Origin: Erythroxylum novogranatense
Taxonomy: Eukaryota > Streptophyta > Magnoliopsida > Malpighiales > Erythroxylaceae
Length of the DNA: 64,000 nt
Assembly: GCA_029891385.1 (NCBI GenBank)
Contig: CM057224.1
Span: forward strand, 39,313,005 to 39,377,004
Reading direction: 5' to 3'
Shown: positions 1-11,348 of the stretch, piece by piece
Numbering within the stretch: the stretch's first letter is position 1
Layout of the letters: each line of letters opens with the position of its first letter
Program-made: the position numbers and the translations under genes
Notes under the pieces: generated by a model
What the model saw: the letters and a program-made list of their open reading frames with translations, nothing else
The model's database searches: none
Told to the model about the DNA's origin: nothing

Positions 1-1300
1 TTTATGTGCGTGAAATTTCTCTTATGTGATGCATTCATGTTGAAATTTTGCATGATTTGTGAAAAGGTTGAGAACTTGAGAAATGAATTTCGGAAACTGT
101 TTATGAATGTTTTGAAAAAAAAATTGAAAATGAGTCTTTGGATAAAATTTTTGAAGGGGAAAGGTTTGAAAAGAAGATTTTCGCTTATGTTTCATTTATA
201 CATATGTTACCCACTGAGCTGTCAAGCTCACCCCACCTCTCATCCCCATCTCCAGGTTTCCAAGCAGGAGATTGGATGAAGACGGTCCAGATATCAGTTC
301 TGCATGTGTCAGTAATAGAGTTCGTTGAGATTGTGGTTTTTGGTTTGATATCGTGGATTGAAAATGTCACTTTGGTATTGATGATGTATTTGAGTTAAGT
401 TATGGAATTGAATTTATGTATGATAGTGGAATTGGATTATGTAAGTAGATCATGGTAGTTTATACGAATATGATTGAATTGTATTCGAATTGAAGTATGT
501 ATAATGGATGGAGATTATGAAGTGCTTAGATATAGGATTGCGTTTCTGCTGGTGTGATGGATTCCGGACGGGAGGTCCGATGTTGACTTGTGTTGATTGG
601 GATATGTATTAGAAGTGTATTTTTTTCCTTGCAGAAATTTTTAGACTGTCTAAATACAGTCGTTATGCTGCCCGATTTTCGATAAAATCAGTGTTACGGA
701 AAAAGTCAAAAAAGAATTAGAATAAGTGTTTTACTCAAAAATGGAATTTTTGAGTTATTGCATGATTAAGAAGAATTAAGTGAGTTGAGATTTGTATATG
801 GATGAATTTCCAAAAGTGGGAATTGTTGGTATTTGATTTGCATGAGATTGAATATGATAGTTAAAAAAAAAAATTATACCGGGTTTGGATAGTCTAGGTT
901 TCCAACGCGAGTAAGTTTTCTTTGCTTTGTTCAAGGATGTCGGCATTTGATTCAGTTCAATTATTGCATTCGCTTGTATGTTTCGATTAATTAAATTCGG
1001 TTCCATTCCCTTTAATTTCGAGTTGAGTTCGCTTTGTTTTCGATTTATGTTTCCGCTTTCGATCAATTTGCTTCCGATATGTAATTTGATTCGTATTCCG
1101 ATTTGATTCTGCTTTATGTTCCTTTTATTCGCTTTGATTCGCTGGCGATTCTGTTTTTGTTTTGCATTTCGCTTTGTTATCCGTTTCCTTCGCCTTTCGT
1201 TTTTCGATTGGGATCTGGTGTTCCGAATCGGGTTCCAACAGAAGGGCACCAAAAAACCATTGTCAATTACCTCTCTCGACACCAAAACACAATTTAACTT
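1..1300. repeat. Degenerate gypsy LTR-like sequence, no gene
   Basis: No credible gene is seen. Positions 195-290 (a 'CCCACTGAGCTG...AAGCTCACC' stretch followed by a CAGGT) resemble the 3' part of long plant Ty3/gypsy LTRs, and the 'ggattccggacgggaggtccga' type of motif at 558-580 recurs three times at 6060-6330 inside a better preserved LTR. I infer an old gypsy LTR remnant cut by the window edge. Open frames here are short and compositionally simple. Confidence 0.4.
950..1240. repeat. TTCG/TTTCG-rich low-complexity tract
   Basis: About 290 bp in which the pentamer family TTCGN/TTYCG recurs every 8-20 bases ('ttcgctttg', 'tttcgattt', 'ttccgattt'). It gives a false open frame of basic, Asn/Lys/Arg-rich residues on the minus strand. 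CpG density is high against the AT-rich surroundings. It could be a subterminal repeat array of an old DNA transposon, but I see no matching partner end. Confidence 0.4.
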
Positions 1301-1759
1301 CTCAATATTTCTTTAATAGCTATTCCTTTAATCTTCCTAATGTTTAACCTTCCCAAAGTAACAAAAACTAAAAGAACATTTCCTACTTTCTGCAAAAGAA
1401 CTTACTATCATTGAAGAAATCAATGACTTGACAAGAAGAAGCCTTTTTTATTGGCTTCATCGTTTCTAAGAAAAGAGAAAATTACCCTCATATCGCTCTT
1501 CTTTTGACATATAAACCCCTACCTAGTTGTCTTCTTTATCAGTGAAGTTCTTCCATATGAAGCAATGTGGTACCTTTAGGTACTCTAAACTCTTTTTGCA
1601 TGTGTTATTGCAGTTCCTCCTCTACAGGTGTACAACTACCCATGTGACTGCAACAATGAATCTTTTGTCCTATTAATTTTTTTATAATGGTATTCACCAT
1701 TGACGCGCTAGAGAAAGGAGTTATCTTAAGTCATTAATTAATACAAATTATGGGATATT
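1301..1759. other. Intergenic, nothing recognised
   Basis: AT-rich sequence with no persuasive frame, repeat or RNA gene. Confidence 0.4.
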
Positions 1760-3974
1760 CTATTAGCGAAATAAGACACACAGCGCTTCTTCATAATTCT
1801 TAAGCCTTACAACTTGACAAAAGATGGGCTCATTTACACACCTAACCAAGCACACGTATGGAATACCTCTCTTGAATGGCCTAAGCATAAGGATAATGAT
1901 TATGAGAAGTCTTAGGATGTTTTTATGTGATCTTAATAATTTTCCTAAATATATTTTCCTATTACATGTTCCTCCCATAGTCCTTATCTTAGGGAATTTA
2001 TCCTTGGAGAACCCAGCATGCCAAAACAAGATTTTCCTATTACATGTTCCTACCTTGTGCCTTATACCGGAGAATTTATCCTTGGATAAACCAAAATGCT
2101 AAAAATAGATTTTCATGAAGCATAGATTGATCCTTCATTAGTCTTAGGTTTATCTTTTAAAAGACCATCTCAATCTCTTCCTCCATACTTCCAAGATTCT
2201 CAAGATCTTGATGAAGATATGCCTAAGTTCAAAGAAGAAGACTATGTGTATCTTTTTAAAAAATATGGAGACATCATAGATAATGAAGAGAATTTGTCTC
2301 CTTTCTATGAAACTATTAAGTAGAAGAACAAGAAGGTCCTATCATTAAAATAAAAGAGGCCTCGACTATACATTATTGATGTACGCTTGTACTATTGTGT
2401 GTCTCTCCATTATATAAAGCCATGAGTCTCTGTAGAACCCTATTATGTGACAAATGTCAGTGGCTCTGCTAAGATAAATTATTGTATTATAATAAGTGTG
2501 CTTAAAAATGGCTCCAATTATTATACATTGTTTGTTTGTAATCTCTTCTACTAATATCAGTATACCATTACCTTCAATTAGAGGTAATGGGAGAAAAGGA
2601 TATTAGTATTTCTTCATGAATTTCTTCTAAAACACCATTCTTTGTTGAAAGCTTGAGTTATCAATAGTTTGCTCTTTCAGGTAGATATGAGTATGCACTG
2701 CACTTATCTCTTAAAGGGGATCTCATGCATTAGAAAATATTGTGCCAAAGGATCATGCTAAGGCAATATTAAGAGATAACTCAAAATCAGATATCTATGA
2801 GGCAGACTTTGAGATATATGGCACCCATCATAAGGGTTTGTTTTCTCGACTAGCATACATGGGGCTATTTTTCAGTTAGTTTGTTAATGGATTTTTTTTT
2901 TCGTTGGCTTCTCATCAAAGAAATTAAATAGTTTACTATTGGTGTATGGGCTTAGTTGGTAATTTCCATCAGAGAATTTCATACCTAAGAAGTATATTTA
3001 GTACTTCTTCAGTATGAGAAACTAGTGAGTAAATGCCTTACGGGGATACTTATGTAAGTATCAAAAATAGGTGAGTTATCACCCTAGTCATCTAATTGAT
3101 CTTAGAAACTCTTTATCATACTGCTTTGATGATTGCATCATCAAATAATAAATTAGTTCTAAACGGTTTTATGAAATGGTTGATATAACTGGATCAAGTC
3201 TAGATGAATCAAAAGATGGTTGTATCCTATTTCTTTTAGAAGTTGATAGAAATATGATGGTTTTGGCTTAGGTTTTTTATGCTAATTAAAGGCTTAGAGT
3301 CGTCGTCGTCATCCCTAAACCTTCTTTGAGGATGTTTTTAGGGTTAACATTAATGCCTTCCTTTCGTATTTTCATTGTAATAATCTTCTGCTTTCAAATT
3401 TATGTCTGAAGTATCTTCTTCCCACTATCTAGAATCTAGATGACATATAGAAGGATCCATGTCCTAAAGGAAATGACCATTTATGTGGCTAATATAAGAA
3501 AATGTTATGTTTTTTTTATATATATTGAATTGGAGGGTTGCTCCTAATTTCTTTATAAGAGAATGTTAGGGAGACCATCAAGATCTGTCCAGTAAGTTAA
3601 GGACTATCCTACCCTAGCCTTTTACATATTGATTTAATACAGCCATCTTTATGTCATTTAAAGAATGGTGGAGTAATCGTATAGATAGAGTAGTGATGAG
3701 GGGAACGTAATTCCCTTTCATAATTAGTTATTGAGGATCTAGACAATAATAATATCTTCATGGGATCTGCTTGCCCATCATATATAGAACATTGGTGGTA
3801 AAGTTTGGGAAATGTAGATCTAGTAGATTGTTCTGTAGGTGATAAATAATATAATGATGTAAGGTGGCTATGATGGTCGTAGGATCTTGTTTAGCAACTA
3901 TAATTTGGACCTAGACCTTCAACCATGTGGAAATAGTTGGCTCATTTAATTCGATGTTGAAAGTGGTGCTATTA
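1760..3974. mobile_element. Left part of endogenous-pararetrovirus-like relic, rearranged
   Basis: Two blocks match the relic right of the solo LTR, in opposite senses. Positions about 2030-2880 (plus) match minus-strand sequence at 14830-14040 and 15615-15405, including a short acidic coding stretch (2164-2330) and the TATATAAA at 2411. Positions 3790-3950 match 14885-15025 in the same orientation, i.e. coding on minus. The block is therefore internally inverted. On the minus strand 3974-3600 has a long, nearly open reading stretch that would continue the frame at 13299-13620 across the LTR insertion. Assignment to Caulimoviridae is inference from the right-hand relic; a gypsy-type element is the alternative. 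Every frame is broken by stops. Confidence 0.45.
2411..2418 (+). promoter_or_regulatory. TATA box of the relic, copy 1
   Basis: TATATAAA lies just after the shared C-terminal-like coding block and before the leader-like region. The homologous copy on the minus strand at 14488-14494 keeps it, so it is probably the original transcript promoter of this element family. Confidence 0.4.
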
Positions 3975-6059
3975 TTAATTGTAACATCCTGTTACCCATA
4001 TTAGGGCTATAATTGTGAATTATGAAAAATTATGAGAAATTAGAAAAATGCACATCATGCATAATTAATAGTGATATACACATTTATTTTGCACATTCAT
4101 ATGATTGTACATGCATTCATTGACATTTCCGGGTAAATTGGTTTATAAATGGAAATTGTGGATTTATTTGAAATGAATTAAATATGATTTGGCAATTTTT
4201 GTACATTTTGGATATTTTAGAAATTTTTAGTAAATTATTTTTTTGTTGAAAATTTATTTGAAGAGTCATATTATTATTTCAAAATTTTGGTAAATTTTAG
4301 AAATTTTTGAAAAATTTGGGATATTTTGGAAAAAAAAAAGTGACAAATGGAAGAGTGACATATGGCAGCCTTGCATGTTGACACATGGCCTACATGCAAG
4401 GAACACACATGGTGAAGTGTGTGGCTGGAGGGAAATTTTCAAGTAGTGTTTTTATATCTTTGTTCTTCACGAAACAACCACCTTTCCTAAAGCTCTTCTT
4501 TAGCTCATCCACCAAAACATCACTTGCATTGTTTTTGCTATTATTTCATTCTCACTTGTTGGAGACTTTGTGGAACCAGGTAGGTGAATTTTCTAATGTT
4601 CTAATATTGTAAATAAATGCTTGCATGAGTGGTTGTAGGGGAAGCAATTCGGTGATGAGAGCATGGAGATTTATGTTTGAAATTTTGAACCTTGGATCCT
4701 TGGTTTGTTGTAAGTTGTTGAGTTGAAAAGAGGATAGGAAAGTTGGTTTATGCAATGGATGCAGTAGTTAGAATGTGAAAAAGTGGGAAAAAATATGGGT
4801 TTTCAGTGAAGAAGATGAAGTTTTGCGTGTTAGAGAGAGAAAAGGGTGGAGGTTGCATGTATGGTTTAAAAACTAGAGTATTTCTTTTAACATCCCTAAG
4901 TCTTTTGCCTATAACGTTTTCATCTGAACTCCAAATAACTTGAAACTTAGACCAATGGATTCATAAGACATTTTTCTTTCTCTCCATAAAAATTTAGAGT
5001 TATCTGAATTGATTTGGAAGTGATTGATAGGATGAAAGTGTGGAAGTCGGCGGGAATGTGATGAACTTGAAATTTTCATGATCATGCTTCGGTTTTCTAT
5101 GTATACAACTTGAGCTGTAGATTTCTTAATGAGTTGGTTTTTGATTCATAGTAAACTAGAGTCATATTCCTACAATTGTTGTGAAGAGGTCGAATTTTAA
5201 TTCTGTCTTTTTTATTTTCAAAATTGGCATAGAACTGAGCTTTAGCTTAGGCTGTAGCACTACCAGGGACAGAAATTATGTCCTGTGGTTATTGAATAAA
5301 CTGTATTGATATGGGCCGAATTAGGCTAATTTGTCTTCACCAAAGTTGTATATTATTCTCTTAGATTTAAATTGGTATAAATTTTGTAATTTTTGGATGT
5401 CTGAGCTGAAATATATGAGTTGTACAATTTTAAAGAATGATCATGTTCTAGCCAAAAGTTCAAATGTGCACAGTCTGAGGTATTTTTTGCATAAATCATT
5501 GAATACTAAATCAAATTGTATGATCTTGGAGTCGATAGAAACTTAAGACACTGTAAAACAACTTTCCAGAAGGAAGTATTGCCTAATTTTGTCATGTACC
5601 CTACCAGATTAATTATGCAAAATTGACCCGAAATCATATGGGTAGAAAATCTGAAGTGGTCAATTAGGTTATCAAATTGATTTCACATTGTTTTATTTTG
5701 GTCCAAATTATAAGTACCATATGACATTAATGAGGGCTTTGATATCTGATCAATTTGATGATGAGAGTTACAAAAAGATACCCGAAATCGTCTTTGAACA
5801 TGCATTGTGTATACTTTCTATATATTGATGTGCATAAAAGAACACTTGTATATTTGTGCAAAAATATGATAGTTGTGAATGTGTTGTATATGTTTTAGAA
5901 GAGCCAAATGGACTCCAAACAGACATTGCCTGACCATCCAGGAAATAGTATATTGGAGCATTCCGTGAGTCAACCTAGATGATTTCCTAGGATTGATTTG
6001 ATTTGAATTTAATTAAATTTATTACACTTCCAATATTATTGAATTGTTTGTTAGTTGTT

Positions 6060-6330
6060 TCTGGATTCCAGACCTGAGGTCCGAGGAGTTTAGTAGTTGG
6101 GCATGTATTGGGAGTGTTTTGATTTGATACGAATTTGACGAATTTAATTTGATTTGTTAAACTTCCAATTATTGAACTGTTGCAATTGTTTATGAATTCT
6201 AGACTTAAAGTCCGAGGAGTATATATCTGGGACTGTATTGGAAGTGTTCTGATTTGTTTGATAATTCTGATTGTATTATGCTATGTGAATTCTCAACGAA
6301 AGTTGAATGCCGGACTTAGGTCCGATGACT
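6060..6330. repeat. Three diverged subrepeats within the solo LTR
   Basis: A unit containing a GGATTCCAGACCTGAGGTCC-like core is repeated at about 6062, 6190 and 6306 with roughly 120-bp spacing and heavy divergence. A related core is at 558-580. Long plant gypsy LTRs often contain such internal subrepeats. Confidence 0.45.
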
Positions 6331-6517
6331 GTGAAATCTTACCTGAGCATTTGTATAAGATTGTGATATATGAGATTTTCTGAAATTGTTGCATTTCATA
6401 AAATGCATGCTCAGATAAAGGCGTTGTGACTTGAGTTGTCGGTATCAAGCGCTTGAACGTAAAACTTTGCTCCGTGATATATGATTTGGCACGTATAGTT
6501 ATACTCCGTGATATATG

Positions 6518-6559
6518 GTTGTGTATGGTTATTGTCCCTGTGAGTGGGGACAGTTGACA
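6518..6559 (+). repeat. Left terminal inverted repeat with hairpin, element 1
   Basis: After the GTTGTGTATGGTT terminus comes TTGTCCC...GGGGACAG, a short palindrome able to form a hairpin. The right end has the related TTTGTCTC...GGAGACGGAG. The ends of element 2 carry the same arrangement (CTGTCCCC...GGGGATAG). Confidence 0.65.
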
Positions 6560-7320
6560 AAACAAAGTAATCCTATCCCCCTTGGTTGTTTGGTTGATGT
6601 CCCCGCGTTTATGTCCCTGCCTGCGTTTATATCCCCTGTCTTCGGAGGACAGGGACAAAGAAATTTGCTCCTTCAAAAATCTAAGGACAAAAATTCTTTG
6701 TCCCTGTCTCTGAAACAAAGACATACTCTCCCTCCCAAATTACCCCTCTCCTCTGATATTTCGTCCTTATTTCTCTCTCGCATGCCCTCCTTCGCATCTT
6801 CCAGATTCACTCCTCTCTCACACGCTGGGCTTCTCTCTACGCTTCTCTTTCCCACACTGGGCAACTCTCTCGCACGCTGGGACTCTTCTTCCACTGGTAA
6901 GTTTTTGTTATTTGCTGGAACAATGTCTCTGCCTCCGAAGGTCTCCATTTCTCTGGTTGCGCAAATTGTATATGTGGATTTGTCATCTGTGGAGACCTTC
7001 GGCCATTAGTGGGGTTTGCAGATCTTGAATGGGATCATGTGGATTTCGGTTATAGCTCTTCATCTTGTTGGGTCTTCGGTTATTTTTGTTCTTATACCAG
7101 AATGATGAGAGGTTTTTTGAGCATATTTGTTATTGTAAAATTTGCTGGGTTTTGGATCATTCTCTCATTTCCTTTCCAAAGTTTTAACTTGTTTCTTTGT
7201 TTCTGTGTAGGAATCCTGGGTTGTTATTGATCGGTGATAGGTTGCATTGTTTTTTGATTGAATCTGAGAACCTCATTAGTTATCTCTAAAGTGCTTCTTA
7301 TGTTTCTTTTCACAGGTATG
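6560..7320 (+). other. Conserved leader region of element 1
   Basis: A C/T-rich stretch with repeated 'ctctctc' and 'cttcc' runs at 6720-6900 has a clear homologue on the minus strand of element 2 (about 45700-45200). Both contain 'ctgcctccgaaggtctcc'-like sequence (6930-6950 here). Conservation between copies at the same distance from the terminus suggests a promoter and 5' untranslated leader. An open frame spans it but its residue content is low complexity, so I do not call a gene. Confidence 0.45.
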
Positions 7321-8895
7321 TATGTTGTTCTGAATTGAATCTGCATTATGCTATCATGTTTCTGATTTTTTGTGGGTACTTTGGATTATGCCTTGTGTTG
7401 TGTGAAGTATATATTGGAATTGCATTGGCACTACATTGTGTTGTGTCGTTGTAATTAATTTAGATAGCAACCAATTATGTATGACACATGTAATGTGATG
7501 TTTATGCTTAGGTTTTGGTTGACAATATGTCCAAGCTGTGTTAGTAAAACGGTCATTTTCATTATGTTGTGTAGAAGATAGCAGGAACCTATATTGCATT
7601 TTTTTTCCTTTACGATGACTCTTCAGTTATTACTCCAATCTAACCATCTTTCACTCTTTCATTTGCAATTTCATTATTGGTATTAACCAGCAATAAGTGT
7701 AATAATAACAACCAATTATTAGATAGTTACATCCTACTATGGAATGAGAAATTTCAATTACTCATTAGTGTTATATCATGTAGCTGAAATTCAAACAAGT
7801 TATAATAACACTGAAATAGTAGATGTGTCGCATAAGGGAAATTTTTAGGTTTGATGTTTTCCTCTGTTTATCGTGTTGTTCCAACCAGTAGGTACTCATA
7901 TTATCTTTGAAATTCACTTTAAAGATGTTGAAGATACATAAATATATCTATGAATTGCTTATGTTAGTTATTGCATAATGATTTATGGAAGTAATTAGAG
8001 GTTAAAAAATCCATAAATACACACATGGTCAGCAGAAAAATTCACTATGCCTTTCATGCCCTATCCACACAATTTTTTTTTAGGAACTTAACTTATTGCT
8101 TAGGTGTTAAAGTATTGCGTACAACTAATGGATTGATACTTTCATGGTCAGAATACATTGAAACCATTTTACATGACTATAAAACATGCATAAAGTTGTT
8201 CTAACACCAGTGTCTTCTACTATGCCTTACACCTCAAAGATGCCTCCCTGCTTATGGATTCTAAAATATATTGTCATCAGGTTATTGGCAGGCTTCAGTT
8301 TTTATCTTTTACTCGCTCTAATCCATCAGGTTTGCAGGCTGTTACAATTATACGTATAAATTGCCAGCTTATCCCAAACTATTGCATTTTGAATGCTTGT
8401 GAGGTTAGGCAATACAAGATAGATCCATAAATACCTAATAGTGGTTAAGCCAATTTTCCAAAAGCAAGTTGCATGCCTTTCGGCTTTGGGACCTTATCTT
8501 GACATCCACTGGTTTTTTAAAATATTTTATGTATAGCTAGCTTCATTAAATATTTAAAAAGACTCTTTCTTAGAAGTAAGGCCCTAATATATGAAGAAAA
8601 CTTCCAACCCCATATGAAAGGGTTAACAAAAAATTAGGGGATCCTACTAAGATGTTACGTAGAAAAAGGAGAAACATGTGCAAATGCTCATATACACAGT
8701 CATTTATATACATGTATGTGAAATTCATGGTTGTTAACAAGAAACTTTACAAATGCTCATATACACAGCCCTACCTCAAATACATTGCTTTCTTTAAAAA
8801 TAGAGATTTTAGGAGATTGTCATGAAGATTATGTGATTGTCATAAAGATTAGGTGATACTTATCAAGGTGACCCAGATACAGGGGTAGGAAAGGG
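7321..8895. other. Interior of element 1, no recognisable gene
   Basis: This is where the 5' part of the transposase gene should lie. I see no stretch that reads as the N-terminal helix-turn-helix or the first catalytic Asp region, so that part is deleted or beyond recognition. Confidence 0.4.
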
Positions 8896-9593
8896 AAAAT
8901 ATGGACTAATGTGTTAGGAGTGTGCGATAGGAATTTAAACTTTGTTTATGTTCTTGCTGGATGGGAGGGTTCAGCATCTGATTCAAGGGTTCTGCATGAT
9001 GCTGTTACTATTTACTAGGCGTAATGGACTTCAAGTTCTAATGGGTATGTAAGATAAGAATTATCAGAAATTTGTTTTTTTTTTGAAATGTTTGATTACA
9101 AATACAATAGTAATAGTGTCATTTGTTTATAGGAAACTACTACTTAGTAGATACTGGCTATACCAATGGTCCTGGATTTCTTGCACCTTGTAGGGGCACA
9201 AGATACCACATTCAAGAGTGAGCAAGAGATGGAAGGGCATTTAGGAACCCAAAAGAGCTTTTTAATAAGAGACATTCATCTGCAAGAAATGTCATTCAAC
9301 GTGCATTTGATATGTTGAAAAAAAGATAGAAAATCCTAAAAAATCCATCGTTTTATGCAACAGCCACTCATGTTCACATAATTCTTGCATGCTGCCTTTT
9401 GCACAACTTTATTAGGTTGCATATGACTTCTGATCCAACAGAGGTTACTCCTCTTGAAGCCGAGGATCTGCCAATTAGGGAAGACGCATCTTTGCCCTAA
9501 ATGGTTGATCGTGTTGTGACAACTAATGAATGGAGTCAATGGAGAGAGAATTTAGCTCAGAACATGTTTGAGGAATGGAGAAGCAACTATTAA
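8896..9593 (+). pseudogene. Harbinger (HARBI1-type, DDE_Tnp_4) transposase C-terminal remnant
   Basis: Two blocks join across an apparent intron (donor GTATGT at 9045, acceptor AG at 9131-9132). The first reads through a '[20 protein letters not shown]' stretch (about 8935-9025), the second starts with 'NYYLVDTGYTNGPGF' and ends with 'WSQWRENLAQNMFEEW' near 9590; both are strongly typical of plant PIF/Harbinger transposases. Stops interrupt it (about 9056, 9217, 9328, 9497) and everything before the first block is missing. The residue expected to be the catalytic Glu in the 'RNVIxRAFxMLK' segment is Gln. It cannot encode an active enzyme. Its partner gene follows 500 bp downstream on the same strand. 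Confidence 0.85.
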
Positions 9594-10092
9594 ATTATGT
9601 ACTTTCATTTAGTTTATGTTATGTATATTGAATTGAGGGTTTGTAATGAGATGACTCCTAAACTGTTTAACACTAGGAAGCTGTTCTTTGAATGGTTTGA
9701 GATTCATTCCACCTCTCCTTTTAGAATTATGGCTTCTCCACATTCTCATGTTAACTTCATAGCCTTCCATAAGTCTTATTACTTGAATTAACGGAGAATG
9801 TCAACTAATGTCCAACAATTACAACATATAATTACATAGTGGATAAATTAAATTCTATAACTTTGTTAACATATCATATAATATAAATTTGTTTTTTTAA
9901 TTCATTCAATTAACTGTTATGCTTACTTCCTCTTCTATCCAACTTGATCCTTAATGTTTTAACTTCATTTCATGTTTCTTTTAATTCAATATTGTCTTCG
10001 TTATTTCAATAAAAGTTTCAATGTATGATGCTTAATCATTTATGGAAATGGATTGGAATGGTTTGGGAATTGCATTGCATGGTTTAGTTGCA

Positions 10093-11069
10093 ATGTCAAG
10101 AATGTGGACTGAGGCTTAAACAGAGGAATTTGTGATCTTCATGGAGGAGGTAGTTGTGGCTGGTCATAGAGCTGATAATGGCCAATTTAAGCCTGGTACT
10201 TTCCAACTCCTTGCTAGAATGATGGTTGAGAAGTTTCCTGATTGTGGCATTGACAAGAGGCATGTCAAAAATAAGCACAAAAGGTTGAAGGACAAATATC
10301 AGACAGCCTTTGACATGTTAAACTGCAGTGGGTTTGGTTGGAATGAAGCTAAGCAATGTGTTGAGGTAGACAGCAAGCAAGTGTTGGATGAATGGATGAT
10401 GGTAATTTTTTTAATTGTTGGTTGTTTATAAAAATATCGTAATAATCGTATGTTTGTAATACTGACGTATACTGATGTCTTTTCCAGGGACACCCTAACA
10501 AATATTATACTCCTGGAAAGCCTTTCTTGTTTTACCCAAGACTTGAGTTTGTCTTTGGGAAAGACAGAGCAACAGGTGCAGGTGCTCAGGATGTTGTAGA
10601 TGCAGTTGTTCAACTTGACACTGATGAAACTGAAGGTGAAGAACCAGCTGATCCAGTAGCGTCTGCTGCCCAATTAGATCTAGCAGCCCCCCCACAGGTC
10701 ACTCCTACCCCAACTACTTCAGCCCATGTCATTGGTTCTGTCGCCTCTTCCAGCAACACTGACGAAAACCGACAAAACAAAGGGAAAAGGAAGATGACGG
10801 ATATTGAAGTATTAGAAAACGTTGCTGCCTCATTTGTTCTTGCTATTGACAGTGGTAAAGAAAATGCTAGGATCATTGCTGATGCCATTGTAAGACTGCA
10901 TGGGTCTAAGCTAGGTGATGAGCTTGGAAATTTAGGCTTCTCCACTGAAGAAGTTGTCATGACTGCAAGGATATTCTCTAAGAATGTTCATGCTGGGAAT
11001 CTTTTCTGGGATCTAAATGTAGACCAGAGACTGGCTTATGTGAGGAGCCTGTTAGATGATGATGTTTGA
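10093..11069 (+). CDS. Myb/SANT-like DNA-binding protein of the Harbinger element (ORF1-type)
   Basis: In PIF/Harbinger elements this protein binds element ends and helps bring transposase to DNA. Exon 1 runs to 10401 and exon 2 from 10488 (GT donor at 10402, AG acceptor at 10486-10487); the frame joins cleanly. The N-terminal part has the plant Myb_DNA-bind_3 signature: 'ADNGQFKPGTFQLLARMM', then 'KNKHKRLKDKY', then 'GHPNKYYTPGKPF' after the junction and 'FGKDRATG'. The C-terminal half is an acidic linker plus a helical tail ending 'AYVRSLLDDDV'. An in-frame TAA at 10117-10119 lies between the family-like start ATG (10093) and the domain, so either the gene is disabled or translation starts at ATG 10141, giving about 280 residues with a slightly shortened domain. 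Confidence 0.75.
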
Positions 11070-11348
11070 CTTGATGTTTTATTTCTTAATTAGTACGTTG
11101 TGATCTGACACTTTCTAGCTGACCATTTTTTGTGGAGTTATTGCCTTTATAGTAGCTTAATAGGAAAGCTAGGATTTGTACTGTTATGAAACTGGGATTG
11201 TGATGTTGACTTTGTTTTGATGAACTGTTGACTTTGTTTGTTCAGTTGACTATTTATGATCAATGGTTGGTTTACAAACTTCTTAATGTTTGTCATTTTT
11301 CTGCGTTTATGAATGATGATAATATGATTCATTTTCAGGTACCTAAAT
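11070..11348 (+). other. Short spacer with conserved splice acceptor before the third gene
   Basis: A 'TTTTCAG' at 11332-11338 sits eleven bases before the next ATG. Element 2 keeps 'TTTTTCAG' in the same place. This suggests that the third gene has an untranslated first exon or is spliced onto the upstream SANT transcript. Confidence 0.4.

Noticed and set aside
776..1285. 169-codon open frame on the minus strand
   Set aside because: The residues are almost all Asn, Lys, Arg, Gln and Ile, produced by the TTCG-rich tract; no domain and no gene context.
6510..6518. Candidate 3-bp target duplication for Harbinger element 1
   Set aside because: No flanking triplet matches on both sides whichever of the plausible end points is used; left unresolved.
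6515..7009. 164-codon frame at the left end of Harbinger element 1
   Set aside because: It overlaps the terminal repeat and a C/T-rich leader; the copy in element 2 does not keep the same protein, so it is leader, not gene.
10610..10960. 116-codon minus-strand frame
   Set aside because: It is the antisense of the SANT gene's exon 2.
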